Shown here: positions 43,301 to 53,161 of the stretch, piece after piece
Position numbering within the stretch: the first letter of the stretch is position 1
How the letters are laid out: every line of letters begins with the position of its first letter
Assembly (NCBI GenBank): GCA_016794365.1
Contig: JAEUKB010000077.1
Coordinates: forward strand, 1 to 64,000
Source of the DNA: Myxococcales bacterium
GTDB lineage: Bacteria > Myxococcota_A > Polyangia > Palsa-1104 > JAEUJZ01
DNA length: 64,000 nucleotides
Reading direction: 5' to 3'
The notes under the pieces: model-generated
The model's input: only the letters and a program-made list of their open reading frames with translations
Databases searched by the model: none
What the model was told of the DNA's origin: nothing
Made by a program: the position numbers and the translations under genes

Positions 43301-44412
43301 CAACGCCAGCGGGCCGTGCGCTGGTGGCGCTGGTCTTGGGTCGTGCAAGTGAGCTGCAACATCAGCCGCTGAGCCCGAAAGTGCGCGGGCTGTTTCTGAG
43401 CACGCTGGAAAAGCGACGGCTGCGCAGTGATGAAGCGGACGAGCTGTTTACGATGGCTGTGGTGCAAGCGCTGGGACGGTCGCGCGACAAGACGGTGGTT
43501 CCGCCGCTGATGGAGCTGCTGCGACTGGGCAACGATGAGATCGAGCGACACGCGGCGTGGGCGCTGGGACGGCTGCAAGATGTGCGGGCGGTGGCGCCTC
43601 TGCTGCGGGCGGTGTTTGGAAAGAGCAGCTCGGTTCGTGTGGCAGCGGTGAGCGCGCTCGGTCAGCTTGGCAGTCCGGTGGCGCCGAGTGCGTCGGGCAG
43701 TGCGTCAGAGCGACTCCCGAGTGATCGGCGTGGGCTGGATGGCCTGGATGTCGCGCGGCTGCTGTCCGATTTGGTGAGCGAGCCTTCGCCGGTGAGCGCG
43801 CAGCCTGCGTGGCTGGACAGTCCGGGTGAAGTGGCGGCGGCGCTGCGGGATGGGCTCGAAGAGTCTCCGGATCTGGCGCTGCGCACGCTGGAAGACTTGC
43901 TGTACGAAGATGTGACGAGCCGACGCGGTCTGCTGCGGCTGTATCCGCTGTCGCTGGCGGTGCCGCAAGGATCGCTGCCGCCTTCGCTCGCGGTGTCGGT
44001 GCTGCCCACGATCTTGCCGAGCCTGCGGAAGCTGGCGTTGCCTGGCTCAGGGGATGTCTCGCTGGCGCATGTGCAGCTCGCAGCGGTGCGTGTGCTGGGG
44101 CAAGTGGCGCTGTCGGATGTGGCGGAATCGGGTCGGGCGGCGGCCATCTTGAAAGACGTGATCGAGCTGGGGACGGGCTCGCAGGTGCTGCTGCTTGCGG
44201 CTTCGCTGTATGCACAGCTTCCGACCACGCTGCGGGATGGACAGCCGGTGTTTGATCGACTGCTGGCTCATCCCGAGCGCTGGGTTCGACTTCAAGCGCT
44301 GCGACTGGCGGCGGAGCCCAATGCGCGATCCCTGCTTTCTGCTGCGATGCGAACCAAGGCCTGCCAAGACAGCGATGGCTTCATCCGAGAAGCCGCCGAG
44401 CGCATCAAGTGA
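40360..44412 (+). CDS. Large exported TPR and HEAT-repeat protein
   Basis: 1,350 residues from the ATG at 40360. The longer frame to 39775 is antisense shadow of the upstream genes. A signal sequence (RRLLVLTLLGPVDPNPALA) is followed by about twenty TPR units up to about residue 850 (for example WKVGQKQRALGTLRRAAARF and YTKAV-like pairs), then HEAT-like repeats in the last 450 residues (PSLLNVAMAGLP, AVVQALGRSRDKTVVPPLME, HAAWALGRLQDVRAVAPLLR). No catalytic motif seen. It is a periplasmic or surface scaffold by design. It shares the HEAT/TPR theme with the kinase at 12-15.7 kb. The parS cluster follows its stop. Confidence 0.75.
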   Translation: MALFSRSPLRGILTTRRLLVLTLLGPVDPNPALADDWQVVRSEFDPRLIGELKEQVRRNPDDAGLLRRLCGLYRKHSSIDKLGAEVLAVAQKSGQASDLYLTALIARERGQLDEASKLLEQAVQRGGLEEAKVALLLADLAQKKTPADVATARKQLARALGLLKPGDGRRKSVLRKQIDLALQAQDQPDAEQKLRALIESSQGVESQRLRQELAELLARGGKNKEALAEWQELATKLGGESKAQALLRIGELQELLRDDLAAMATYRQSQKLLGAGHHLRRDVSEHLIALSRKRDELPQFIQQFEAEHPAAQRGFGEWELLGRLYDERGDTKAALAAYRGALRSDPHSIDVRRRLIAILERGGVTPEVLSEYEQLIVQAPGDSRGYLELAERQWKVGQKQRALGTLRRAAARFSADPSLHSALAELYSRWGEADLALQESELLVRLDPREESYIVNLGELYWARGKKDRAEEIWKRLLTMGGSRAQGQARLADIYAEHSMMPQALDLYQKAVTAEPNNLQLRRGLAQAYERLSRNRDSVAMWEQIYFAAKGPAERLVQLEARKRLGSLLSKETRLQATLYTWQRRLAAALNQSNQTLLPETLLLGLLVAEVEQQLGKPGEAEQVLSRLRVRLPDGPQLAEVLLSLAQVLRAQRKLEEAIAVLKQAATLLPERQRELYAQLAELSMQSYRDGDAIRYAEQAVADASGELALGEILERRDEVQRAMAAYQRAMERDPRLFRAHMALARLHVQRGELTEAAALYREVVRRTPQEELVLEAGRKAIDLHEFLGSLGELLKELSPLAYSVVPKPVYRRLLLLAYERYAAPLAALSKSGDASAQAELQRLGQGGLKPLTESLTEGDGQEQRVAVALLGELRNPSAVPSLLNVAMAGLPLPGQESRTVLGAANLTGGSVRPSVDMDLRVDALLAVAKLTDPQSISSLLRLAKSREKQLRLAAYYGLFLLADKLDREKLGQVEAGLLDTTPAGRALVALVLGRASELQHQPLSPKVRGLFLSTLEKRRLRSDEADELFTMAVVQALGRSRDKTVVPPLMELLRLGNDEIERHAAWALGRLQDVRAVAPLLRAVFGKSSSVRVAAVSALGQLGSPVAPSASGSASERLPSDRRGLDGLDVARLLSDLVSEPSPVSAQPAWLDSPGEVAAALRDGLEESPDLALRTLEDLLYEDVTSRRGLLRLYPLSLAVPQGSLPPSLAVSVLPTILPSLRKLALPGSGDVSLAHVQLAAVRVLGQVALSDVAESGRAAAILKDVIELGTGSQVLLLAASLYAQLPTTLRDGQPVFDRLLAHPERWVRLQALRLAAEPNARSLLSAAMRTKACQDSDGFIREAAERIK

Positions 44413-44417
44413 CCCAG

Positions 44418-44433
44418 TGTTCCACGTGGAACA
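44418..44433. promoter_or_regulatory. parS site 1
   Basis: TGTTCCACGTGGAACA is a perfect 16-bp palindrome matching the ParB-binding consensus (GTTNCACGTGNAAC). Three such sites lie within 132 bp between the TPR-HEAT gene and mutM. Confidence 0.9.
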
Positions 44434-44480
44434 AATGAGACAAGACAGTCCGTGATGGAAGCAAAGACGCGCGCGTGAAA

Positions 44481-44496
44481 CGTTCCACGTGGAACA
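44481..44496. promoter_or_regulatory. parS site 2
   Basis: CGTTCCACGTGGAACA keeps the full 14-bp palindromic core. It is preceded by GCGCGTGAAA and followed by AATCGCCAGCGT, both repeated at site 3, so sites 2 and 3 arose by local duplication. Confidence 0.9.
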
Positions 44497-44533
44497 AATC
44501 GCCAGCGTATGAAGGGAAGACGTGCGCGTGAAG

Positions 44534-44549
44534 CGTTCCACGTGGAACA
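44534..44549. promoter_or_regulatory. parS site 3
   Basis: Same core as site 2 with the same flanks, 53 bp further. ParB nucleates on such sites for chromosome segregation. Confidence 0.9.
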
Positions 44550-44589
44550 AATCGCCAGCGTGGTTCGGGCAGCGTCGTGCGATGGCGGG

Positions 44590-45432
44590 TCAGTGCTGGC
44601 AGCTTGGGCAAAAGTACGTGGCGCGAGCGGCTTGGACGATGCGCTGAATCGTTCCGCGACAGGCTCGGCGCTGGCATGGTGTACCTTCGCGATCGTAGAC
44701 GGCGAACAGGTCTTGGAAGCTGCCTAGCTCACCATCGGCTTGTACGTAGTCACGGAGCGTCGATCCGCCCGCATCAATGGCTCGCTGGAGGATCGCAACA
44801 ATGCTGGGACACAGTGCGGCGCGCTCTGTGGGCGTCAAGCTGCTGGCCGGTCGCAGCGGTGAGATGTGCGCGCGAAACAGGATCTCGCTGGCGTAGATGT
44901 TGCCGATTCCGACGATCACCGCTTGATCGAGCAGCGCGACTTTGATCGGCACTTGCTTGCGGGACAGCGCGTCGCTCAAAAAGCGCGGGGTCAGCTCGGC
45001 GGACAGCGGCTCAATGCCCAGGTCTTTGAGCAGCGGATGTTCCGCGAGCTTGTTCTTCGGACACAGCGTCAGCAGGCCAAAGCGGCGCGGATCGGTGTAG
45101 CAGAGCAGCGTGTCTTCCTCGGTGCGCAGCCAGACGTGATCGTGCTTGGCGGGCTCGGTCGGTCGCTTCGGATCACCTGCACGATAGCCAAACAGCCGTC
45201 CCGACATGCCCAGGTGCGCGATCAGCACATCGTCGCCATCGAGAAATCCAAGGATGTACTTGGCCCGTCGTGAGAGCTGCTGCACCGTGCGTCCGCGCAG
45301 CCGCGCTTCAAAATCCGATGGAATCGGAATGCGCAGATCGCGACGGCGAACCACGACATCGGTCAGTGTGTGATGTTCAAGAAAGCCGCGCAGTCCACGG
45401 CAGACGGTTTCAACTTCGGGAAGCTCTGGCAC
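44590..45432 (-). CDS. mutM: Formamidopyrimidine-DNA glycosylase
   Basis: 280 residues from a GTG. The mature N-terminus PELPEVET gives the catalytic Pro and Glu. LIAHLGMSGRL, the loop TDPRRFGLLTL and GIGNIYASEILFRA are all family signatures. The C-terminal zinc finger has CQRRACRG with four residues between its first two Cys instead of two, then FCPSCQ, a known variant form. The enzyme removes 8-oxoguanine and formamidopyrimidines and cuts the strand. No operon partner is obvious. The parS cluster lies past its 3' end. Confidence 0.95.
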   Translation of the reverse strand: MPELPEVETVCRGLRGFLEHHTLTDVVVRRRDLRIPIPSDFEARLRGRTVQQLSRRAKYILGFLDGDDVLIAHLGMSGRLFGYRAGDPKRPTEPAKHDHVWLRTEEDTLLCYTDPRRFGLLTLCPKNKLAEHPLLKDLGIEPLSAELTPRFLSDALSRKQVPIKVALLDQAVIVGIGNIYASEILFRAHISPLRPASSLTPTERAALCPSIVAILQRAIDAGGSTLRDYVQADGELGSFQDLFAVYDREGTPCQRRACRGTIQRIVQAARATYFCPSCQH

Positions 45433-45475
45433 GCGCCGATTCTATGCAGCGTGCCGAAGGACAGGACAAGCGGGA

Positions 45476-46420
45476 TTACTTGCGGACTGCGATGCGACGA
45501 CGGAAGGACGCTGCGAGCAGCAGCAGCGAGGCAAGCAGGCTCATGCTACCAGCGAGGTTGCGCGGCGATTCACCTGGAGCCACAGCGCAGCCTGGACCAC
45601 CAGCGACACCCGGCTGACACACATCACCGATGCCGTCATTGTTGGTGTCTTTCTGATCCGTGTTCTTGTCGGCAAAGCAGTTGTCGCACGCATCGCCCAC
45701 GCCATCGCCATCCGAGTCTTTTTGATCCGCGTTCGGCGCATCGATGCAGTTGTCGCACGCATCGGGTGTTCCGTCGCCGTCTTGATCCTTGCGGTTGTCG
45801 CCCGCGCACTTGTCGCAGGTGTCACCGACGCCGTCTCCGTCCGAGTCTTTTTGATCCGGGTTCTTGACCGCCGGGCAGTTGTCGCAGGCGTCGGGCTTGC
45901 CATCGCCATCGGTGTCAGGCTGCATCGGGTTCGGCATGCCGGTCATACATGCGTCGCACGCATCGCCGATGCCGTCTTTGTTGGAGTCCTTCTGATCCGG
46001 GTTCGGCGTAGTCGGGCAGTTGTCACAGACATCGCCGACGCCATCGTTGTCCGCGTCTTCCTGGCCCAGGTTCGGCTTGTCTGGGCAGTTGTCGCACGAG
46101 TCACCGCGACCATCGCCATCGCGATCCGAAGCCAGCATGCTGCTACAGCGCGCATTGGTGCCGGGGCCCGGTGCTACGTAGTCGTCGCAAGGACGCTTGG
46201 GCGGGAACTCGTCAATCGGCGTGCAGCTGTTGCCGTTGGCGAAGTAGTCGATGCAGTAGCCCTCAAAGGGACGCGGAACGCCGTTGCAGTTGACATCTTT
46301 GTCAGCCGCCAGCGCCAGGCCCGAAGACAGGCTCAGCGAAAGCAGCAAACCAGCGAAGAGGGAGCGGCTTACACGCTTTTCGGACAGCGCGAAGCCTTGG
46401 CGGTTCGTACGGTAGGTCAT
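45476..46420 (-). CDS. Thrombospondin type-3 repeat surface protein with MYXO-CTERM-like tail
   Basis: 314 residues with CAGGAG nine bases before the ATG. A signal peptide (LFAGLLLSLSLSSGLALA) is followed by about seven calcium-binding type-3 repeats of the form DSDGDGVGDACDNCxxxxNPDQ, rich in Asp, Asn and paired Cys. The end has a lone Cys (GPGCAVAP), a hydrophobic helix (SMSLLASLLLLAASF) and RRRIAVRK, which is the layout of MYXO-CTERM sorting tags processed by myxosortase. The protein is probably anchored at the cell surface. It follows the OmpA-like gene by 31 bp. Confidence 0.85.
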   Translation of the reverse strand: MTYRTNRQGFALSEKRVSRSLFAGLLLSLSLSSGLALAADKDVNCNGVPRPFEGYCIDYFANGNSCTPIDEFPPKRPCDDYVAPGPGTNARCSSMLASDRDGDGRGDSCDNCPDKPNLGQEDADNDGVGDVCDNCPTTPNPDQKDSNKDGIGDACDACMTGMPNPMQPDTDGDGKPDACDNCPAVKNPDQKDSDGDGVGDTCDKCAGDNRKDQDGDGTPDACDNCIDAPNADQKDSDGDGVGDACDNCFADKNTDQKDTNNDGIGDVCQPGVAGGPGCAVAPGESPRNLAGSMSLLASLLLLAASFRRRIAVRK

Positions 46421-46451
46421 CGGTTCAAGCTCCTGTTGGTTCGTCGAGTAG

Positions 46452-48017
<1,566 letters not shown>

Positions 48018-48215
48018 GACGGTCCTGCCCGCGTCGGCTCTCCAGCCAGCGTCGAGCAGCCGGAGCCGAGCATGCGGGTGGGACTACTCTGACACAAAAG
48101 GAATCAATCGGATAGCCCGTTTTCAGTCGGTAGTGCTGCTCAGGTTCTGGGCGCACAGTCTCTCTCTTCGACGACAAATTTGCTGCGATGGCGCGCTGTG
48201 TGGTAGTGGCAGCCT

Positions 48216-50849
48216 ATGAATCCGTCTCCGTCATGCAGCGACGCAAGCAAGAGCACTCTCCCTGAAAAGTATGACCCGCTTAAGGTGGAGCCTCACTGGC
48301 AGGCCGCCTGGCAAGCCGCCGGTGCGTTCCGTGCGCCGCCCGCTGTGAAGCCCGATGGTCAGCCCGATCCTCGGCCCAAGTTCTTCATCATGGAGATGTT
48401 TCCCTATCCTTCGGGACGGCTGCACATGGGCCACGTTCGCAACTACTCGATTGGCGACGTGCTGGCCCGCGCCTTCCGCATGAAGGGACATCGCGTGCTG
48501 TATCCGATGGGCTGGGATTCGTTTGGTCTGCCCGCTGAAAATGCCGCGATCAAAGCCAAGGTTCATCCGCGCGACTGGACCGTCAAAAACATCGAGTCCA
48601 TGAAAGGACCGCTTGGGCGGCTGGGACAGTCCTACGACTGGACCCACGAGCTGTCCACCTGCGAGCCCGAGTACTTCATCCACGAGCAGCGCATCTTCAT
48701 CGAGATGTGGAAGCGTGGACTTGCCTATCGCAAAGGTGCGCTCGTCAACTGGTGTTCGTCGTGCGCAACCGTGCTCGCCAACGAGCAGGTCGAAGACGGC
48801 CTGTGCTGGCGCTGTCAATCGGTGGTTCATCAGCGCGAGCTGACCCAGTGGTTCTTCCGCATCACCGAGTACGCGCAGCAGATCCTCGATGACATGGAGC
48901 AGCTTCGCGGCAAGTGGCCCGACAAAGTGCTGCACATGCAGGAAAACTGGATCGGGCGCTCCGAAGGGGCGCGGATTCGCTTTGCGCTACAGACCCCGCT
49001 CGCCGATGTGACCGAGATCGAGGTCTTTACGACGCGACCCGATACCGTCTTTGGTGCGACGTTTCTGTCGATTGCCGCAGAGCATCCGCTCGCGCTGCGC
49101 CTGTGTGCGGGCCTTGAGCGCGAAGCCGAAGTGACCGCCTTTGTGAACAAGGTCCGCGCCGAAGACAAGACCCGCCGAGGTGCCGACGACTACGTCAAAG
49201 AAGGCAGCTTCACGGGTGCCTACGTCATCAATCCCACAAACGGTCGCCCCATGCCGGTCTACATCGCCAACTTCGTGCTGATGGACTACGGCACCGGCGC
49301 GGTCATGGCGGTTCCGGCCCACGATCAGCGCGACTTCGAGTTCGCCCGAAAGTACAACCTGCCGATCGAGGTGGTCATTCAGCCAGAAGGTGCGCCGCTT
49401 GTCGCCAGTGAGCTGACCGCCGCCTATACCGAGCGCGGACGCCTGGTGAACTCCGGCGATTTTTCGGGACAAGACAACGAGGACGCCAAAAAGAACATCA
49501 CCGCCTGGCTCGCGGAAAAAGGGCAGGGCGGACAGACCGTGTCGTTCAGGCTGCGCGACTGGCTGGTGTCGCGGCAGCGCTACTGGGGCTGTCCGATCCC
49601 GATGGTGGAGTGTCCCGAGCACGGCTATCAGCCCATCCCCGATGCCGAGCTGCCGGTGCTGCTGCCGACCGACATTGAGTTTGTGCCCGGCGGGCAGTCT
49701 CCGCTGGCGACCCATCCGACCTGGAAGCAGGCCCAGTGTCCGATCTGTGGCGGACCGGCGCGGCGCGAAACCGACACCATGGACGGCTTTATGGAGTCGT
49801 CGTGGTACTTCCTGCGCTACACCTCGCCGCAGTACGCGGGCGGAATCCTCGATGAAGCGGGCAAGACCTTTTTGCCGGTGGACCAGTACGTCGGCGGCAG
49901 TGAGCACGCGACCAAGCACCTCATCTACTCGCGCTTCTTTACCAAGATGCTGTCCGACTGGGGCGTGCTGCCGAGCACCCTGCGCGAGCCGTTTGTGCGC
50001 CTGCTCACCCAGGGCATGGTGCTCAAGGATGCCTATCGCTGCGCCGAGCACGACTACCTGTATCCCGAGGAAGTGCAGGACGGTTCCTGCGTCAAGTGCG
50101 GGCAAACGGCCCAGCACCTGCGCCAAATGAAGATGTCCAAGACGTTCCGAAACGTCGTCGAGCCCATGGCGCTGGTCGAAAAGTACGGAGCCGACACCGC
50201 CCGGCTGTTCTGTCTGTTCGCCGCGCCGCCCGACTCCGTGCTCGAGTGGAACGAAGCAGGCGTCGAAGGCTGTAGCCGCTTTCTCGGACGACTGTATCGC
50301 CTGGTGCAGCGCTTTTTGGCCCTGCCCACAGAGGGCACGCCGCCCACCGACAGCGCCCAGGCCGACCTGCGACGGATCACCCACAAGACGATTCGCCGCG
50401 TCTCCGCCGATCTGTTTGAGCGACAGCAGTTCAACACCGCCATCGCCGCGATCATGGAGCTGTCCAACGCCATCTCGGACTTTGCCAACACCCAGACCGC
50501 CCAGTCGCCCGTGCTGCGCGAGTCGATCGAGACCGCCGTGCAGCTCCTGGGACCGATGGCACCGCACATCTGCGAAGAGCTGTGGCACGCGCTCGGTCAC
50601 AGCGAGCTGCTCGCGCTGTCGGCCTGGCCGGTGTTTAGCGAAGCAGCGGCGCGCGATGAGCAGCTCACGATTGTGGTCCAGGTGAACGGCAAAAAGCGCG
50701 CAGAGCTTGTCGTGGCCGCCGAGGCCGAAGAAGCCCACATCACCCAGCTCGCCCTTGCCGATGCAGCGGTCAAGCAGTTCACGGACGGCAAGACCATCAA
50801 GAAGGCGATCTTTGTCAAAGGCCGCCTGCTCAACCTTGTGGTCGCCTAG
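48216..50849 (+). CDS. leuS: Leucyl-tRNA synthetase
   Basis: 877 residues, normal for bacterial LeuRS. The HIGH motif is PYPSGRLHMGHVRNY, the editing domain is present (TRPDTVFGATF, LMDYGTGAVMAVPAHDQRD), and the second signature reads KMSKTFRNVVEP, with Thr in place of the usual last Ser. Two zinc-type Cys clusters are seen (NWCSSCATVL with LCWRC, and CPICGGPARRETDTM). It attaches leucine to tRNA-Leu in the cytoplasm. recO follows after six bases, so they share a transcript. Confidence 0.97.
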   Translation: MNPSPSCSDASKSTLPEKYDPLKVEPHWQAAWQAAGAFRAPPAVKPDGQPDPRPKFFIMEMFPYPSGRLHMGHVRNYSIGDVLARAFRMKGHRVLYPMGWDSFGLPAENAAIKAKVHPRDWTVKNIESMKGPLGRLGQSYDWTHELSTCEPEYFIHEQRIFIEMWKRGLAYRKGALVNWCSSCATVLANEQVEDGLCWRCQSVVHQRELTQWFFRITEYAQQILDDMEQLRGKWPDKVLHMQENWIGRSEGARIRFALQTPLADVTEIEVFTTRPDTVFGATFLSIAAEHPLALRLCAGLEREAEVTAFVNKVRAEDKTRRGADDYVKEGSFTGAYVINPTNGRPMPVYIANFVLMDYGTGAVMAVPAHDQRDFEFARKYNLPIEVVIQPEGAPLVASELTAAYTERGRLVNSGDFSGQDNEDAKKNITAWLAEKGQGGQTVSFRLRDWLVSRQRYWGCPIPMVECPEHGYQPIPDAELPVLLPTDIEFVPGGQSPLATHPTWKQAQCPICGGPARRETDTMDGFMESSWYFLRYTSPQYAGGILDEAGKTFLPVDQYVGGSEHATKHLIYSRFFTKMLSDWGVLPSTLREPFVRLLTQGMVLKDAYRCAEHDYLYPEEVQDGSCVKCGQTAQHLRQMKMSKTFRNVVEPMALVEKYGADTARLFCLFAAPPDSVLEWNEAGVEGCSRFLGRLYRLVQRFLALPTEGTPPTDSAQADLRRITHKTIRRVSADLFERQQFNTAIAAIMELSNAISDFANTQTAQSPVLRESIETAVQLLGPMAPHICEELWHALGHSELLALSAWPVFSEAAARDEQLTIVVQVNGKKRAELVVAAEAEEAHITQLALADAAVKQFTDGKTIKKAIFVKGRLLNLVVA

Positions 50850-50855
50850 CCGCGC

Positions 50856-51683
50856 ATGCGCAAGCGGAGCGGACCGACAGAGGCGACCCCGTGCGTGGTG
50901 CTGCGCGTCGTGGACTACGGCGATGCCGACCGGATCGTGACGCTTTTGTCGGCGGCGCATGGAAAAATTTCGGCGCTGGCGAAAGGGGCGCGCTCCAGTC
51001 GGCGGCGCTTTGGGGCAGCGCTCGGCGCGTTTGGCTTTGGCGAAGCGCTGCTGGAAGAGCGGCGCGGCCAAGATCTGTGGTCGCTGGCCGATCTGTCCGT
51101 CACGCGCGGCTTTCCCAACCTGCCGCTTGAGCTGTCGCGCTTTGGTCACGCCGCCTACGCCTGCGAGCTGTGCCTGCACCTGTGCCCACCGCACGTTCCC
51201 GAGCCCACCGTCCTGCGGCTGCTCGTGGCGCTGCTCGACTACCTGGACGGGCTGCCCCTTTCCGACAAGCCATCGCCGCTCGCCCTGCGCATCTTCGAGC
51301 TTCAGCTCTTGCTTGCGGTCGGCCTGGGCCTTCAGCTCTACGACTGTGCCGCCTGCGGGGGTCCGGTTCCGGCGGCGGACTTGGTTCCCCTCGATGTGCG
51401 GCGCGGCGGCGTGCTGTGCGAGTCGTGCTTCCTTGGCCCGATTCCCGAGCAGCTTGGACCGCAAGGCGGCGGACTGCCTGCCTCCCTGCGCGATCTGCTG
51501 GCCCAGCTCGAGACGCGACCCCTTGCCCCCGAGTCCCTGGCCGATCTGTCCGTCTCACCGGCTGCGCACAACCTCCTGCGCATGCTGCTTCAGTCCCTCA
51601 TCCAGCAGCACCTCGGCCACGCACTCCGCGCCGTCGAGTTCATCGCCAAGATGAACGCCTTTTCCCTAGAGCCACCTGGTTAG
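50856..51683 (+). CDS. recO: DNA repair protein RecO
   Basis: 275 residues. The N-terminal OB fold is clear (CVVLRVVDYGDADRIVTLLS, GKISALAKGARSSRRRFGAA), followed by the helical domain and the zinc finger CAACGGPVP with LCESC. The end carries LRMLLQSLIQQHLGHALRAV as in the family. RecO loads RecA on SSB-covered DNA with RecR. It overlaps the convergent coiled-coil gene by four bases. Confidence 0.93.
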   Translation: MRKRSGPTEATPCVVLRVVDYGDADRIVTLLSAAHGKISALAKGARSSRRRFGAALGAFGFGEALLEERRGQDLWSLADLSVTRGFPNLPLELSRFGHAAYACELCLHLCPPHVPEPTVLRLLVALLDYLDGLPLSDKPSPLALRIFELQLLLAVGLGLQLYDCAACGGPVPAADLVPLDVRRGGVLCESCFLGPIPEQLGPQGGGLPASLRDLLAQLETRPLAPESLADLSVSPAAHNLLRMLLQSLIQQHLGHALRAVEFIAKMNAFSLEPPG

Positions 51684-52549
51684 CGGCTGGCTGCGGCGGT
51701 TTTTAGCTCGGCCAGCTTGGCTTCTAGCTCGGCTTGTTGGCGCTCTAGATCGCGGATGGCTTGGGCTTTCTTTCGCTCGGCCTCGGCGGCAGCCTGGGCG
51801 GCGGCTTGCTCGGCTTCCAGGTCGGCGAGCTGCTCTTTGATCAGCTTTTGCTGCGCTTCCGTCTCCGCCAGCTCGGCCCGCAGCGTCGCAATCGTGGCCT
51901 GACGGACCTTTTGCAGGTTGCTGCGGAACAGTCCTTCGCCCGCATCGCGCCCCGACCCGGTAAACGCCTGCTTTTTCGCCTCGCCCCCGAGCGCCTGCCG
52001 CTCGCCGTTGGCTTTGTCGAACAGCGGCCCGAGCGTCTTCACCCGAAAGCCCGCCATCGCCGACTGCGCCACCGTCAGCACCTTTTCCGCGTCTTCACAG
52101 CGCTTGACCACCGCTTCGACCGCCGCTTTCTGGGCCACGATCTTCGCGAGCGGAGCCGCCGCCAGCACCGCCGGCCAGGTCTTTACCCGCGTAAGCTCTT
52201 CCCCCAGCTTGGGGCGAATCGTGTTGCTCGGCGTCTCGCTGCCAAACAGCGCCGTCAGCAGCTTGGTGCGCAGGCTGCCGGTCAGCTCGGTCCGCACAAG
52301 CTGCGCCGTGTACATCACCACCCGATCCAGGTCGAGGTCCGCTTCATCCAGCTCCGCCTCGGCATCTTCGAGCGTGTCTTGGATCTTGCGCAGCTCCGCT
52401 TCCGCCGTATCGGTTTCTTTGAGCAGCGCTTCAAACGTCGTCACCCACGTCTTGGTCCAGCTTCGCTGCCGCAGCCGAACCAGGGTGTAGCGCAGCTCGC
52501 GCCGCAGGGTGGCAATGGTCAAGGTCGGATCAAGGACTGGAATTCTCAT
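51680..52549 (-). CDS. Coiled-coil protein, function unknown
   Basis: 289 residues from the ATG at 52549, which has GGAGA nine bases upstream. A start at 52618 lacks support. The N-terminal half has a helix pair with an acidic stretch (EAELRKIQDTLEDAEAELDE), the middle is a mixed domain, and the last 90 residues are one long Ala/Glu/Lys coiled coil (LADLEAEQAAAQAAAEAERK). No signal peptide or membrane segment. I do not recognise the family. A phage-like or structural role is only a guess. It follows the tandem array on its 5' side. Confidence 0.6.
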   Translation of the reverse strand: MRIPVLDPTLTIATLRRELRYTLVRLRQRSWTKTWVTTFEALLKETDTAEAELRKIQDTLEDAEAELDEADLDLDRVVMYTAQLVRTELTGSLRTKLLTALFGSETPSNTIRPKLGEELTRVKTWPAVLAAAPLAKIVAQKAAVEAVVKRCEDAEKVLTVAQSAMAGFRVKTLGPLFDKANGERQALGGEAKKQAFTGSGRDAGEGLFRSNLQKVRQATIATLRAELAETEAQQKLIKEQLADLEAEQAAAQAAAEAERKKAQAIRDLERQQAELEAKLAELKTAAASR

Positions 52550-52765
52550 GGGCTCTTTTCTCCAAATGTTGAGTGCCAATCGGCCCAATCGTTCTAGCCG
52601 CGCGCGGCCAATGCGCAAGCGAACCTGGGGTCGCTGCCGTCGGTCACTTTTTTTTCAGGCGACCTGCTCCGGGCGGCCCTTCCTGGTTGCAGTGCGCGCG
52701 GCAAGCGGCTGCGGCGGCGTGCGAAACCGGGGGACAGGCCGGGGGCGCGGCTCCGCAGGCTTCCG

Positions 52766-53140
52766 CACTGTTGGAAACGGTCGGGAGCGGGACTCCGGGT
52801 GCTTCCAAATCGGGGGAACGGTCGGGAGTGGCGCTACGAAGCTTCGCAAAATCGGGGGAACGGTCGGGAGTGGGACTCCGAAGCTTCGCAAAATCGGGGG
52901 AACGGTCGGGAGTGGGGCTACGAAGCTTCGCAAAATCGGGGGAACGGTCGGGAGTGGGACTCCGGGGCCTAGCAAAATCGGGGGAACGGTCGGGAGTGGG
53001 GCTACGAAGCCTCGCAAAATCGGGGGAACGGTCGGGAGTGGGGCTCCGAAGCCTCGCAAAATCGGGGGAAAGGTCGGGAGTGGGGCTACGAAGCTTCGCC
53101 AAATCGGGGGAACGGTCGGGAGTGGGACTCCGGGGCAGGG
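52766..53140. repeat. Tandem array with 42-bp period (array 3)
   Basis: About nine units, each AAAATCGGGGGAACGGTCGG then GAGTGGGGCTACGAAGCTTCGC. Members alternate between GGGCTACGAAG and GGACTCCGAAG variants, suggesting that pairs of units were copied together. TCGGGGGAA and GGAGTGG are shared with array 1 at 34 kb at the same phase. All frames are open (14-residue repeats on both strands) but no translation signal is seen. The left part, 52,550-52,765, shows no gene. Confidence 0.88.
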
Positions 53141-53161
53141 CAGGGCGAGTGCTGGGGGGAC

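Noticed and set aside
42364..43578. 404-codon minus-strand frame, and several similar ones over 40-44 kb
   Set aside because: Shadows of the TPR-HEAT gene, rich in Gln/Arg/His, a typical artefact opposite Leu/Ala-rich repeats.
48987..51464. 825-codon open frame on the minus strand
   Set aside because: Complete antisense overlap with leuS and recO, which have full family motifs. High GC keeps the opposite frame open and the translation has no domain character.
52766..53140. CRISPR array
   Set aside because: The 42-bp units follow each other without spacers and no cas genes are present. The same holds for the two arrays at 34 kb.
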